This document shows, in pieces, positions 1 to 9,049 of a stretch of 64,000 bases of DNA (its first letter is position 1; the number at the start of each line of letters is the position of its first letter). The notes under the pieces are model-generated. The model was not told the origin of the DNA. It ran no database searches and saw nothing but the letters and a program-made list of their open reading frames with translations. A program made the translations under genes and the position numbers. Source of the stretch: Prochlorococcus sp. AG-402-K21 (GTDB taxonomy: Bacteria > Cyanobacteriota > Cyanobacteriia > PCC-6307 > Cyanobiaceae); contig QCII01000001.1 of assembly GCA_003216775.1 (NCBI GenBank), forward strand, positions 62,001 through 126,000, given 5' to 3'.

Positions 1-1
1 T

Positions 2-820
2 TCAAAAAGAAGAGATCCCGGAATAAGATCTAATTTAGATATTTCTAAGAAAGCTCCGGCTATAAATCATGAGTTTACAAATAAAAGAAATTTAGATGAT
101 TGGATATGGGGAAAACATTCAGTTTTTGAGGCCCTTATTAGCGAAAGAGCTATTAATAGGATTTGGTGTACATCAGAAATTTTTTCTTCAGAGAAATTTT
201 ATCTTTTACTTAAGGATCTTAAATTAAAAGGAGTCTTAATTGAAGAAGTTTCTTGGAATAGACTTTCACAATTAACTTTTGGCGCTTCACATCAAGGTGT
301 TGCATTGCAATTAGCATCCTCAAAAACAATATCACTAGAAAAATTGATAGATATCTCTATAAGAAATTCTTCAAATCCGATTATTGTAGCTTTAGACGGA
401 ATTACTGATCCTCATAATGTTGGTGCTATTATAAGATCTGCAGAGGCCTTTGATTGTAAGGGTATTATCATTCCTCAAAGAAGATCAGCAGGCCTAACTG
501 GAACGGTTGCAAAGGTTGCTGCAGGAGCTTTGGAACACTTACCAGTTAGTAGGGTTGTAAATTTAAATAGGGCTCTTGAGGAGCTAAAGAAAAATGGTTT
601 TCTTGTAATAGGATTATCTGGCGATGGTCAATTATCGATTTCAAAGTTTCATGAAAAAACTCCAACTGTATTAATAGTCGGAGCAGAAGACAAAGGTATA
701 TCTTTACTTACTCAAAAAAAGTGTGATTTTCTTTTAAAGATCCCTCTTAAAGGAAAGACTTCAAGTTTAAATGCCTCAGTAGCAGCTGCAATATCACTAT
801 TTTATTTGACAAATAAATAA
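2..820 (+). CDS. rlmB: 23S rRNA (guanosine-2'-O-)-methyltransferase, SPOUT/TrmH family, 5' end cut by window edge
   Basis: The reading frame is open from base 2 with no stop, so the gene begins before the window; 272 residues are visible. The N-terminal part (WIWGKHSVFEAL, about base 100) is the RNA substrate-binding domain of the RlmB/TrmH class. The C-terminal SPOUT domain carries all three motifs: DPHNVGAIIRSAEAF, LIVGAEDKGIS and IPLKGKTSSLNASVAA, which form the knotted SAM pocket. Family role: 2'-O-methylation of a guanosine in 23S rRNA. A TTG at 305 could be mistaken for the start, but the upstream sequence is clearly homologous, so it is internal. Precise target nucleotide is inferred from the family. 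Confidence 0.93.
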   Translation, partial: SKRRDPGIRSNLDISKKAPAINHEFTNKRNLDDWIWGKHSVFEALISERAINRIWCTSEIFSSEKFYLLLKDLKLKGVLIEEVSWNRLSQLTFGASHQGVALQLASSKTISLEKLIDISIRNSSNPIIVALDGITDPHNVGAIIRSAEAFDCKGIIIPQRRSAGLTGTVAKVAAGALEHLPVSRVVNLNRALEELKKNGFLVIGLSGDGQLSISKFHEKTPTVLIVGAEDKGISLLTQKKCDFLLKIPLKGKTSSLNASVAAAISLFYLTNK

Positions 821-821
821 G

Positions 822-850
822 TTGACTTATCAAAATTAATTTTTTAATTT
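822..850 (+). promoter_or_regulatory. possible sigma-70 promoter in the rlmB-DUF1816 gap
   Basis: TTGACT at 822-827 and TAATTT at 845-850 are separated by 17 bp, a standard -35/-10 arrangement. The gap (821-966) has no gene. In DNA this AT-rich such matches are easily found by chance, so this is only a candidate for the promoter of the DUF1816 gene or the gatA run. Confidence 0.25.
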
Positions 851-966
851 ATATAAAATATTGTTGTTTCAATATATTTATATAATTAATGAAAAATTAT
901 TGAATTTTTACTACAAAATTGTATAGAATTTAACAAGAATTAAATGGTTTTTTAGAACCAAAGAAA

Positions 967-1182
967 TTGATTAGAAATTTTGGAAACAAACTCGGTTTAG
1001 CCTGGTGGGCTAAAATTGAGACAATTCAACCTAACACCACGTACTGGTATGGTCCATTTATTACAAAACGTAGTCTAAAAGAAAATATGACTTCTTTCAT
1101 TAAAGATCTTTCTGATGAAGGCTTTACAAACATTAAACATAATTTGGTTCGTTGCAAAAAAGAAGAACCATTAACTGTTTGA
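967..1182 (+). CDS. DUF1816 domain protein, cyanobacterial, function unknown
   Basis: A 71-residue protein with the cyanobacterial DUF1816 signature LGLAWWAKIET...TYWYGPF.TKRSLKENMTSFIKDLSDEGF. It is soluble, has no membrane segment and is rich in aromatics. DUF1816 proteins are small and largely restricted to cyanobacteria; some have been compared with phycobilisome linker-like modules, but no function is established and Prochlorococcus has no phycobilisomes. The start chosen is TTG at 967, the only start-like codon that keeps the whole conserved region. It sits 31 bp before gatA on the same strand and may be cotranscribed with it. Confidence 0.75.
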   Translation: MIRNFGNKLGLAWWAKIETIQPNTTYWYGPFITKRSLKENMTSFIKDLSDEGFTNIKHNLVRCKKEEPLTV

Positions 1183-1213
1183 TAATTATTTAATACAGAA
1201 AATAATTTGACAA

Positions 1214-2662
1214 ATGGATTTTAAATCTTTAAGAGATGAAATAAATAATAATAATGCTTCTATTAAAGAATTAGTAAATGATATTTTTTTAAAAATTGAT
1301 TCTAAAGATTCAGAACTTAATTCATTTATTTGTACTACAAAAGTTAATGCAATAGCTCAAGCTGAAAAAATTGATAAATTAATACAAAATCAAGAGATAC
1401 TTCCCCCGCTTGCAGGTATGCCAATAGCAATTAAAGATAATATTTGTACTAAAGGAGTTGTAACGTCTTGTGCGAGTAAAATGCTCAGAAATTTTGTTGC
1501 GCCTTATGAATCTACAGCTTCAAGTAAATTATGGGCTTCAGGCGGTATTTGTCTAGGTAAAACAAATTTAGATGAATTTGCTATGGGCAGTTCAACAGAA
1601 ACGTCTGTTTTTGGTGTTACTTCAAATCCTTGGGATATTAATAGAGTTCCAGGAGGAAGTTCAGGAGGTAGCGCTGCTTCAGTTGCTGCTGGCTTATGTG
1701 CTGCTGCTATCGGTTCTGATACAGGGGGATCGATAAGGCAACCAGCTTCTTTTTGCGGTGTTGTGGGACTTAAGCCAACTTATGGCAGAGTTAGTAGATG
1801 GGGATTGGTAGCATTCGCTAGCTCTTTAGATCAAATTGGCCCAATTACAAATACTGTTTCAGATGCTGCTGAAATTCTTTATACAATATCCGGCAATGAT
1901 CCCCTAGATTCAACATGTCTTGATAAACCAGTTCCAAATTATTTAAAAAATTTAAATAAATCTATTAAGGATTTAAAAATTGGAATCATTAAAGAATGCT
2001 TTGAACATCCAGGACTTAATTCAGAAGTTAAAGAATCTGTTCTTTCTGGAGTCGAAAGATTCAGATCTTTAGGTGCCGAAATCATAGAAGTGGAATGTCC
2101 GAGGTTTAACGATGGAATTGCTACGTATTATGTGATTGCACCATCTGAAGCATCTGCAAATTTAGCTAGATACGATGGAGTTAAATATGGTTTTAGATCG
2201 AATGAAGGATCTAATCTTATAGATATGACTTCAAAAAGCAGAGCTGAGGGGTTTGGTGATGAAGTTCAAAGAAGAATTTTGATAGGGACTTATGCATTGT
2301 CAGCTGGATATACCGATGCTTATTACAAGAAAGCTCAAAAAGTTAGAACATTAATCAGAAAAGATTTTGATATTGCTTTCAAGAAAGTAGATATTTTATT
2401 GACTCCGACTTGTCCAACTACTGCTTTTCTGAAGGGCGATTTTACCAATGATCCGTTGTCTATGTATTTATCTGATTTATTAACTGTTCCTGCTAATTTA
2501 GCTGGTTTACCAGCAATAAGTATTCCATGTGGTTTTGATACTAAAGGATTACCTATCGGACTCCAACTGATAGGAAACGTATTAGAGGAGGACAAAATAT
2601 TAAATGCTGCAAATATCTTCGAAATTGATGCTCAAATAATTAAGAGTAAACCTTTAATCTAA
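1214..2662 (+). CDS. gatA: aspartyl/glutamyl-tRNA amidotransferase subunit A
   Basis: A 482-residue amidase-signature protein, the glutaminase subunit of GatCAB, which converts Glu-tRNA(Gln) (and in some species Asp-tRNA(Asn)) to the amidated form. The Lys-cisSer-Ser triad is intact: K74 in IAIKDNIC, S149 in [10 protein letters not shown] and nucleophile S173 in [11 protein letters not shown]; spacing is identical to characterised GatA proteins. Full length for the family. GatB and GatC are not in the window, as is usual in cyanobacteria where the genes are scattered. It precedes dnaE by 84 bp on the same strand. Confidence 0.98.
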   Translation: MDFKSLRDEINNNNASIKELVNDIFLKIDSKDSELNSFICTTKVNAIAQAEKIDKLIQNQEILPPLAGMPIAIKDNICTKGVVTSCASKMLRNFVAPYESTASSKLWASGGICLGKTNLDEFAMGSSTETSVFGVTSNPWDINRVPGGSSGGSAASVAAGLCAAAIGSDTGGSIRQPASFCGVVGLKPTYGRVSRWGLVAFASSLDQIGPITNTVSDAAEILYTISGNDPLDSTCLDKPVPNYLKNLNKSIKDLKIGIIKECFEHPGLNSEVKESVLSGVERFRSLGAEIIEVECPRFNDGIATYYVIAPSEASANLARYDGVKYGFRSNEGSNLIDMTSKSRAEGFGDEVQRRILIGTYALSAGYTDAYYKKAQKVRTLIRKDFDIAFKKVDILLTPTCPTTAFLKGDFTNDPLSMYLSDLLTVPANLAGLPAISIPCGFDTKGLPIGLQLIGNVLEEDKILNAANIFEIDAQIIKSKPLI

Positions 2663-2746
2663 ATTTGTAGTAATAATTAATTTGTAATCACAAACTATAG
2701 ACCTTTCAGAAATTTTATCTATCTTATATATATAAATTAAATAAGC

Positions 2747-5700
2747 ATGGGTTTTGTTCCGCTTCATAATCATAGTGACTACAGTCTGCTTGATGGAGCA
2801 AGTCAAATTTCTAAAATTGTTGAAAGAGCTTGCGATCTGGGAATGGATTCTATTGCTCTGACTGATCATGGAGTTATGTATGGAGTTCTTGATTTAGTCA
2901 AGAAGTGTAAAGAGAAAGGTATAAAACCAATTATTGGTAATGAAATGTATGTCATCAATGGTTCTATTGATGATCCTCAACCAAAAAAAGAAAAAAGATA
3001 TCATTTGGTGGTATTAGCAAAAAATCATACTGGTTATAAGAATCTTGTAAAGTTAACAACATTAAGTCACTTAAATGGCATGAGGGGTCGAGGTATTTTT
3101 TCTAGACCATGTATTGATAAATTTTTACTGAATAAATATAAAGAAGGTCTTATAGTTTCTACTGCTTGCCTTGGAGGAGAGATACCACAAGCTATTTTGA
3201 AAGGAAGGTTAGATGTCGCTGAGAATATTGCTTTATGGTACCAAGAAATATTTGCAGATGACTTTTATCTAGAAATCCAAGATCACGGTTCTATCGAGGA
3301 CAGGATTGTCAATGTCGAATTATTAAAAATTGGAAAGAAACATGATATAAAAGTTATTGCTACTAACGATGCTCACTACATTTCAAATATGGATGTTGAA
3401 TCACATGATGCACTCCTTTGTATATTAACTGGAAAACTTATAAGCGATGAAAAAAGATTGAGATATACAGGTACAGAATATATTAAAAGTGAAAAAGAAA
3501 TGCTTGAACTTTTTAAAGATCATATCGATGATGAATCAATTAAAGAAGCAGTCAACAATACTGTCGAAATTTCCAAAAAAATTCAAGTATTTGATTTGTT
3601 TGGTAAATATAGAATGCCAAAATTCCCTCTTAAAAAAGATAAAGATTCTTTTTCCCTACTAAAAGAATTATCTAATGAAGGGCTTCTAAATAGACTTAAA
3701 AAAGTTGATTTTAAAGAAGTCGATGAGATTTATAAAAAACGACTATCTTCAGAATTAAAAATAATAAAAGATATGGGGTTTCCTGATTATTTTTTGGTTG
3801 TGTGGGACTACATTAAATTTGCAAGAGATAACTTTATTCCAGTAGGGCCGGGGAGAGGATCTGCAGCAGGCTCATTAGTGGCTTATGCTCTTCAAATAAC
3901 AAATATAGATCCCGTTGAGCATGGATTATTGTTTGAGAGATTTTTAAATCCTGCAAGAAAATCAATGCCAGATATTGATACCGATTTTTGCATTGATAGG
4001 AGAAATGAAGTGATTGATTATGTTACTAATCGATATGGAGAGGATAAGGTTGCTCAAATTATTACTTTCAATAAAATGACTTCTAAGGCTGTCTTAAAAG
4101 ATGTTGCAAGGGTTTTAGATATTCCTTATGGTGAGGCAGATAAATTAGCTAAGTTAATACCTGTTGTTAGAGGGAAACCTTACAAACTTAATGAAATGAT
4201 AGATAAGAATTCTCCCAGCCCAGAATTCAGAGAAAAATACATTAATGATAATAAAGTTAAAAGGTGGATCGATTTAGCTTTAAGAATTGAAGGAACAAAT
4301 AAAACATATGGAGTTCACGCTGCAGGAGTTGTTATTGCATCAGATCCTCTTGACGAACTTGTACCTCTTCAAAGGAATAATGAAGGACAAATAATAACCC
4401 AATATTCTATGGATGATATAGAATCACTTGGATTATTAAAAATGGATTTCTTGGGTCTCAAGAATCTTACGATGATTGATAAGACTGTTTCACTGATTAA
4501 TCAATCTACTGGAGAGAAAATAAATATTGATGAGTTACCTCAAAATGATGGGAAAACTTTTGAATTAATTGGAAGAGGAGATCTTGAAGGTATATTTCAG
4601 CTTGAATCCTCAGGGATGAAACAGGTTGTAAAGGATTTTAAACCTAACTCTTTAGAAGATATCTCATCTATTCTCGCTCTTTATAGACCTGGTCCACTTG
4701 ATGCTGGTCTTATACCTAAATTCATAAATCGTAAAAATGGTAATGAAAAGGTTGATTTTCCTCACCCTTTTATTAAATCGATTCTTACTGAGACCTATGG
4801 AATTATGGTTTACCAGGAACAAATCATGAAAATTGCCCAAGACTTAGCTGGCTATTCTCTTGGGGATGCTGATTTACTTCGAAGAGCAATGGGAAAAAAG
4901 AAAGTTTCAGAGATGGTAAAACATAGGAATATTTTTGTAGAAGGTTCTATGAAAAAGGGCGTAAATGAGAAATTAGCAAATGATCTTTTTGATCAAATGG
5001 TTTTATTTGCAGAATATTGTTTTAACAAAAGCCATTCAACTGCTTATGGTGCTGTAACTTATCAAACTGCATTTTTAAAAGCCCATTTTCCTGTTGCATA
5101 CATGGCAGCTCTTTTAACTGTAAATTCAGGCTCCAGCGATAAGATGCAAAGATACATTTCTAACTGTTATTCGATGGGGATAGAAGTTATTTCACCAAGT
5201 ATTAATTTTTCTGGGATTGATTTCACTATCATGAATAATCAAATTTTATTTGGACTTTCTGCAATTAAGAATTTAGGAGATTCTGCCATAAGAAATATTA
5301 TTGAAAATCGTAATAAGTTTGGAAATTTTAAATCATTATCAGATTTGTGCGATCGTTTACCTTCGAATCTTCTTAACAAAAGAAACTTAGAGTCTTTAAT
5401 TCACTGTGGCGCTCTGGATGAGTTCTCAAACAACAATAATAGAGCTCAATTACTCTCTGATCTTGAACAAACTATTGAATGGGCCTCTTCAAGAAATCGC
5501 GATAGATTGTCCGGACAGGGAAATCTATTTGATTCTAAAGATGAGTTTTCAAATGTTTCATATTCACTGAGACAGTTGGCTAAAGTAGAAGATTATTCTC
5601 TAATTGAGAAGTTAAAGCTTGAAAAGCAGCTTTTAGGGTTTTATTTATCTGATCATCCTCTAAAACATTTATCAAAGCCAGCAAAACTTGTATCTCCAAC

Positions 5701-6244
5701 TAGCATTTCGCAGTTAGAGGATGTAAAAGATAGAACTAAGGTATCTTTAGTTGGGATGATCCCTGAGTTAAAGCAAATCACAACTAGAAAAGGGGATAGA
5801 ATGGCTATAATACAAGTTGAGGACCTAACTGGAAGTTTCGAAGCAATAGTATTTCCTAAAACTTATATCAGATTGTCAGAGTTTCTTTTGACTGATACAA
5901 GACTTTTGATCTGGGGTACTATTGATAAAAAAAGTGATAAGACTCAATTAATAATTGATGATTGTAGGGAAATAGATAACCTTAAATTGCTTATTATTAA
6001 CCTTGAAAGTTCTCAAGCCTCAGATGTCAGAGTACAAAATACTTTAAGAGACTGTTTAATTAAATTTAAGGCAGATAAAGGAAAATGTGGAATTAAGATA
6101 CCAGTTTTAGCTGCAGTGAAAAATAAAAATAGTGTGACTTATGTTAAATTTGGGGATCAATTCTGTATTGAAGATATCCAAGGAGCGTTTAAATTATTAA
6201 AAGATAAATCTTTCCAAGTTAATTTGAAATCTTTAGTTTCCTAG
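2747..6244 (+). CDS. dnaE: DNA polymerase III alpha subunit, continuous (no split intein)
   Basis: The replicative polymerase catalytic subunit, 1165 residues, close to the E. coli length. Order: N-terminal PHP domain (VPLHNHSDYSLLDG, ALTDHGVMYG), palm with GPGRGSAAGSLV and the catalytic motif PDIDTDF at residues 408-414 (D409 and D411 match E. coli D401/D403), a third acidic position in MDFLGLKNL, helix-hairpin-helix region, and a C-terminal OB fold (VSLVGMIPEL...GDRMAIIQVEDLTGSFEAIVFP). Many cyanobacteria encode DnaE in two pieces joined by a split intein; here the frame is unbroken. Its stop is 1 bp from the convergent end of the PAM68 gene. Confidence 0.99.
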   Translation: MGFVPLHNHSDYSLLDGASQISKIVERACDLGMDSIALTDHGVMYGVLDLVKKCKEKGIKPIIGNEMYVINGSIDDPQPKKEKRYHLVVLAKNHTGYKNLVKLTTLSHLNGMRGRGIFSRPCIDKFLLNKYKEGLIVSTACLGGEIPQAILKGRLDVAENIALWYQEIFADDFYLEIQDHGSIEDRIVNVELLKIGKKHDIKVIATNDAHYISNMDVESHDALLCILTGKLISDEKRLRYTGTEYIKSEKEMLELFKDHIDDESIKEAVNNTVEISKKIQVFDLFGKYRMPKFPLKKDKDSFSLLKELSNEGLLNRLKKVDFKEVDEIYKKRLSSELKIIKDMGFPDYFLVVWDYIKFARDNFIPVGPGRGSAAGSLVAYALQITNIDPVEHGLLFERFLNPARKSMPDIDTDFCIDRRNEVIDYVTNRYGEDKVAQIITFNKMTSKAVLKDVARVLDIPYGEADKLAKLIPVVRGKPYKLNEMIDKNSPSPEFREKYINDNKVKRWIDLALRIEGTNKTYGVHAAGVVIASDPLDELVPLQRNNEGQIITQYSMDDIESLGLLKMDFLGLKNLTMIDKTVSLINQSTGEKINIDELPQNDGKTFELIGRGDLEGIFQLESSGMKQVVKDFKPNSLEDISSILALYRPGPLDAGLIPKFINRKNGNEKVDFPHPFIKSILTETYGIMVYQEQIMKIAQDLAGYSLGDADLLRRAMGKKKVSEMVKHRNIFVEGSMKKGVNEKLANDLFDQMVLFAEYCFNKSHSTAYGAVTYQTAFLKAHFPVAYMAALLTVNSGSSDKMQRYISNCYSMGIEVISPSINFSGIDFTIMNNQILFGLSAIKNLGDSAIRNIIENRNKFGNFKSLSDLCDRLPSNLLNKRNLESLIHCGALDEFSNNNNRAQLLSDLEQTIEWASSRNRDRLSGQGNLFDSKDEFSNVSYSLRQLAKVEDYSLIEKLKLEKQLLGFYLSDHPLKHLSKPAKLVSPTSISQLEDVKDRTKVSLVGMIPELKQITTRKGDRMAIIQVEDLTGSFEAIVFPKTYIRLSEFLLTDTRLLIWGTIDKKSDKTQLIIDDCREIDNLKLLIINLESSQASDVRVQNTLRDCLIKFKADKGKCGIKIPVLAAVKNKNSVTYVKFGDQFCIEDIQGAFKLLKDKSFQVNLKSLVS

Positions 6245-6245
6245 A

Positions 6246-6695
6246 TTAACTTTTCTCATCAAAGTTTTGAGTTGCAGGTCTGAATGCATCTTTTGCTCGT
6301 TTTATATTCATTGGAATATTTTCAATACCGAAAAAAGATCCTGGATCTCTATCCCAACTAGCTGACAATATTCCATAACTCAAGCCTGCAAGACCTATCA
6401 AGAAGAACAATGCTGAAATTGCGATTGTTGAAGAAGGAGGTATTTCCGCGATATTTTTAGTTACGATAAAATAACTAATTACAAAAACTGACATCCCCAT
6501 AATAGTAGGTATGCCAGTTGTAAAAAATATTCTTCTTGCCATCCTATCTGCTACATATTTAGGAATTCCACTTTTTGATACCTTTGTGGAAGATTGTGAA
6601 TTAGTTTTTTCTTCTAGATTTGCAAAAGTAGTTTTCTCAGATAAATTTTTTTTCTTTCTGTTAAGTATCTTTTTTTTGGATTGTTTCTTCTTCAT
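6246..6695 (-). CDS. PAM68/DUF3464 family photosystem II assembly factor homologue
   Basis: A 149-residue membrane protein with a very basic N-terminus (residues 1-20 mostly K), then two transmembrane helices at about 57-79 and 90-112 and a conserved C-terminal tail SASWDRDPGSFFGIENIP...NIKRAK. This arrangement is diagnostic of the PAM68 family (DUF3464), thylakoid proteins that in plants and cyanobacteria promote early photosystem II assembly. It lies 9 bp after rpsO on the same strand, so cotranscription with ribosomal protein S15 is likely. Function is taken from the family. Confidence 0.88.
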   Translation of the reverse strand: MKKKQSKKKILNRKKKNLSEKTTFANLEEKTNSQSSTKVSKSGIPKYVADRMARRIFFTTGIPTIMGMSVFVISYFIVTKNIAEIPPSSTIAISALFFLIGLAGLSYGILSASWDRDPGSFFGIENIPMNIKRAKDAFRPATQNFDEKS

Positions 6696-6704
6696 TAATG
6701 GAAA

Positions 6705-6974
6705 TCATCCTCTGATTCCAATTTTCTTTACTAAATCTTGATATTTTTGTTCGTTTTTATCTTTTATATAAGATAATAATCTTTTCCTTTTCCCAATCAT
6801 TTTTAATAATCCTTGCCTTGAGGCAAAATCATGAATGTTTCCTTGAAGATGGTCACTTAATTTAGATATTCTTTTAGAGAGCATTGCAACCTGTACTTCT
6901 ACTGAGCCTGTATCAGTTGCATGAAGTTGATGGTTTTCAATAAGTTTCTGTTTTTCAGCTGTATCTAATGACAT
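6705..6974 (-). CDS. rpsO: 30S ribosomal protein S15
   Basis: An 89-residue protein of exactly the usual S15 length with conserved stretches [42 protein letters not shown] and the C-terminal [13 protein letters not shown]15 binds the central domain of 16S rRNA and nucleates platform assembly. It sits between ruvA (33 bp upstream) and the PAM68 homologue (9 bp downstream) in one minus-strand run. Confidence 0.98.
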   Translation of the reverse strand: MSLDTAEKQKLIENHQLHATDTGSVEVQVAMLSKRISKLSDHLQGNIHDFASRQGLLKMIGKRKRLLSYIKDKNEQKYQDLVKKIGIRG

Positions 6975-7007
6975 AAAATTGATTTTTCTTAATTATATAT
7001 TACTACT

Positions 7008-7685
7008 TTATCTGACTATATTACTACTATCCTTATCTAAATTGTTCATAGCTAACTTCAATAAATTTTCAAATGATATATTTCCTTCATTTTTAACAAG
7101 CACATTTGTTTCTTTAATAATGATTTTCATAATACTGTTAATTTCTCTTTTTGTATAATTTAAAGACTGAAGGGTTAACTGAATATCGCTTAGAATTTTA
7201 TTAATTTCAGTTTTCCTATTTCCAAAATTGTCTTTATTTTTCTCCTCCTCAATTTGCAATTCATTTTTAAATTTACTTTTTAATTCTAAAATTAACCTCT
7301 CAGCCATTTTTTGTCCTATCCCAGGTATTGAAATAATTTGTTCTTTATTTTGAGTATTAATGGCATTGATAACCTCGTTAATTGAAAATTTATTCAAAAT
7401 AGCCATTCCAATTTGAGATCCAACACCTCTAATACTTAAAATTTCAATAAAAAATTTCTTTTGATCTTTGAATTCAAAGCCAAATAATAAATCCGTGTCC
7501 TCTTTCTTTATGTGTTTTATCCATAGAGTGGTATTTTTATTAGCTTGCTGATTTGTTTTTATTTTGAGAAAAAATGATTCTAAGATTTGAACTTCATATC
7601 CAATTCCTTGACAATTTAATAATAAAAAAAATTTTTGATTTTTTTGCCATAATTCAATCAGTTCCCCACTTATCCAACTAATCAA
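7008..7685 (-). CDS. ruvA: Holliday junction branch migration complex subunit RuvA
   Basis: A 225-residue RuvA: N-terminal OB fold (MISWISGELIE...NCQGIGYEVQI), two helix-hairpin-helix units (ILSIRGVGSQIGMAIL and ISIPGIGQKMAERLILEL) that bind the junction, and a C-terminal helical domain that contacts RuvB. It is somewhat longer than E. coli RuvA (203) because of a lysine-rich linker. The start is TTG at 7685, directly abutting the upstream small gene (0 bp gap), indicating translational coupling. RuvB and RuvC are not in this window. Confidence 0.96.
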   Translation of the reverse strand: MISWISGELIELWQKNQKFFLLLNCQGIGYEVQILESFFLKIKTNQQANKNTTLWIKHIKKEDTDLLFGFEFKDQKKFFIEILSIRGVGSQIGMAILNKFSINEVINAINTQNKEQIISIPGIGQKMAERLILELKSKFKNELQIEEEKNKDNFGNRKTEINKILSDIQLTLQSLNYTKREINSIMKIIIKETNVLVKNEGNISFENLLKLAMNNLDKDSSNIVR

Positions 7686-8042
7686 TTAACCACCATCCAC
7701 TTGACATCCAATCAAAGCTCCAGCAGTTCCACCAGCAGGTACTGCCCAAAGTCTATCTTTGCCTCGTGAGGAGGATAGTGCTAATCCAGCTCCAATAATT
7801 CCTCCAATAACTGAACCTTCACTACAGTCATTATGATCAATTTTGCCAGCTTGATTAGGTCCTCCACATGGTATTTCAACATCGATTTCATAACTTTTTA
7901 CATAGCCAGGACTTGATTTTGTTCCAGGAATATATTCTTCTCTATATTCTGTTCTGGTACAAGTTACTGACTTTGGAGTAGTAGCATTCACTGGAATAAC
8001 AGGGAAAAAACTAATCAAAAAAAGTAAATGGATAAATTTCAC
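7686..8042 (-). CDS. small exported protein with glycine-rich C-terminus, function unknown
   Basis: A 118-residue protein starting at GTG 8042. Residues 1-20 form a signal peptide (hydrophobic core LLFLISFFPVIPV, then NA-T). The mature part has CTRTEYREEYIPGTKSSPGY, a second Cys pair region (IPCGGPNQAGKIDHNDC) and a glycine-rich hydrophobic tail (GGIIGAGLALSSS...AGGTAGALIGC) resembling a glycine-zipper. The even cysteine count suggests disulfides after export to the periplasm or lumen. It abuts ruvA with no spacer, which probably reflects genome compaction rather than shared function. I do not recognise a named family. Confidence 0.7.
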   Translation of the reverse strand: MKFIHLLFLISFFPVIPVNATTPKSVTCTRTEYREEYIPGTKSSPGYVKSYEIDVEIPCGGPNQAGKIDHNDCSEGSVIGGIIGAGLALSSSRGKDRLWAVPAGGTAGALIGCQVDGG

Positions 8043-8066
8043 CGTATTTTCTTATCTCTTTACATT

Positions 8067-8957
8067 CTAAGTGCTTTTGAATAATTTGGTAGTAGTTATA
8101 ATTGTTCCTAATAAAACTAATAACGCTCCAAATAAAAAATTGATGTTTATTATTTCATTGAAAAAAACTACCCCCCAAATTGAACCAAATAAAACTTGTA
8201 AATAGTTAATGGTGGAAGCCTCAGAAGCTGATAAAATTTTTAATCCTATAGTTAAAAAAGTCTGTCCTAATTGAGTAAACAAGCCAATACCCACAATCCA
8301 AATTAGTTCATTAAAAGTTGGAGTTATCCAGTTTTTTAAAACAATTGGTAAAAGAGTGATTAAAGACACAAGCGGAAAATATTCAATAATTACATAAACA
8401 TCTTCAGTAAATGAAAGTTTCTTTACTGTGACGTATGCCATTGCAGTGCAGATTGCACCAATAAAAGCTATGAAAATAGATAAATTTTGAATCTCAACTT
8501 CTATATTTGATAGTTGATTTTGATTTAATATTATTAATATTCCAAGCCAGCCACTAACTAATGCAAAAATTAAATTCCAGGTTAATTTTTCGTTTAAACA
8601 TATTGCAGCAAAAACAGAAATAAAGATTGGATATGTGTACTGAATTACAGTGGATATACTGAGCGGCATATTTCTTATTGAATAAAAAATACAAACTAAT
8701 GCAAAAGTCCCTAAAACACCCCTTAGTATCAATAAAGGTCTATTATTTCCCCATGGGTTTATATTCTTAGCCTTAATTATATATATTGTGATAATTAAAC
8801 TTAGTAAAGACCTAAAGAAAACTAATTCAAAAATAGGTACCCTATTATCAATATTTTTTACGCATAACGTCATCAAACTAAAGAAGAAGGCCGCAAAAAC
8901 CAAATTTAACTTTTTTAATAAGTAAAATTTTTTTTCTATATTTGTGATATCTATCAT
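8067..8957 (-). CDS. EamA/DMT-superfamily transporter
   Basis: A 296-residue, highly hydrophobic protein with about ten transmembrane helices in two EamA repeats; the internal duplication shows in the paired segments around SISTVIQYTYPIFISVFAAICLNEKL and EASTINYLQVLFGSIWGVVFFNEI, the characteristic end-of-repeat motif with an acidic NE.. in the last helix pairs. EamA proteins are inner-membrane exporters or permeases of metabolites; the substrate cannot be read from sequence. It heads a minus-strand run (then the exported protein, ruvA, rpsO) and is divergent from dnaG across a 92-bp gap. Confidence 0.88.
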   Translation of the reverse strand: MIDITNIEKKFYLLKKLNLVFAAFFFSLMTLCVKNIDNRVPIFELVFFRSLLSLIITIYIIKAKNINPWGNNRPLLILRGVLGTFALVCIFYSIRNMPLSISTVIQYTYPIFISVFAAICLNEKLTWNLIFALVSGWLGILIILNQNQLSNIEVEIQNLSIFIAFIGAICTAMAYVTVKKLSFTEDVYVIIEYFPLVSLITLLPIVLKNWITPTFNELIWIVGIGLFTQLGQTFLTIGLKILSASEASTINYLQVLFGSIWGVVFFNEIININFLFGALLVLLGTIITTTKLFKST

Positions 8958-9011
8958 TTAAAAATAATTTTTTTGTGAAATTAAGTAGATTCTTATTTAG
9001 TTTTGAACTAT

Positions 9012-9037
9012 AACAAATAAATCATTATTTATTTGTT
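9012..9037. promoter_or_regulatory. perfect 11-bp inverted repeat upstream of dnaG
   Basis: AACAAATAAAT (9012-9022), a 4-nt centre CATT, and ATTTATTTGTT (9027-9037) form a perfect palindrome ending 12 bp before the dnaG ATG, in the 92-bp divergent gap between the DMT transporter and dnaG. In RNA it would fold into an 11-bp, mostly A-U hairpin next to the translation start; in DNA it could be an operator. No T-run follows, so it is not a typical terminator. Function is inferred only from position. Confidence 0.6.
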
Positions 9038-9049
9038 GATAAAAACTCA

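Noticed and set aside
305-820. rlmB as a complete gene starting at TTG 305
   Set aside because: The same frame is open to the window edge and the upstream part encodes the normal N-terminal domain, so the gene is truncated by the window, not short.
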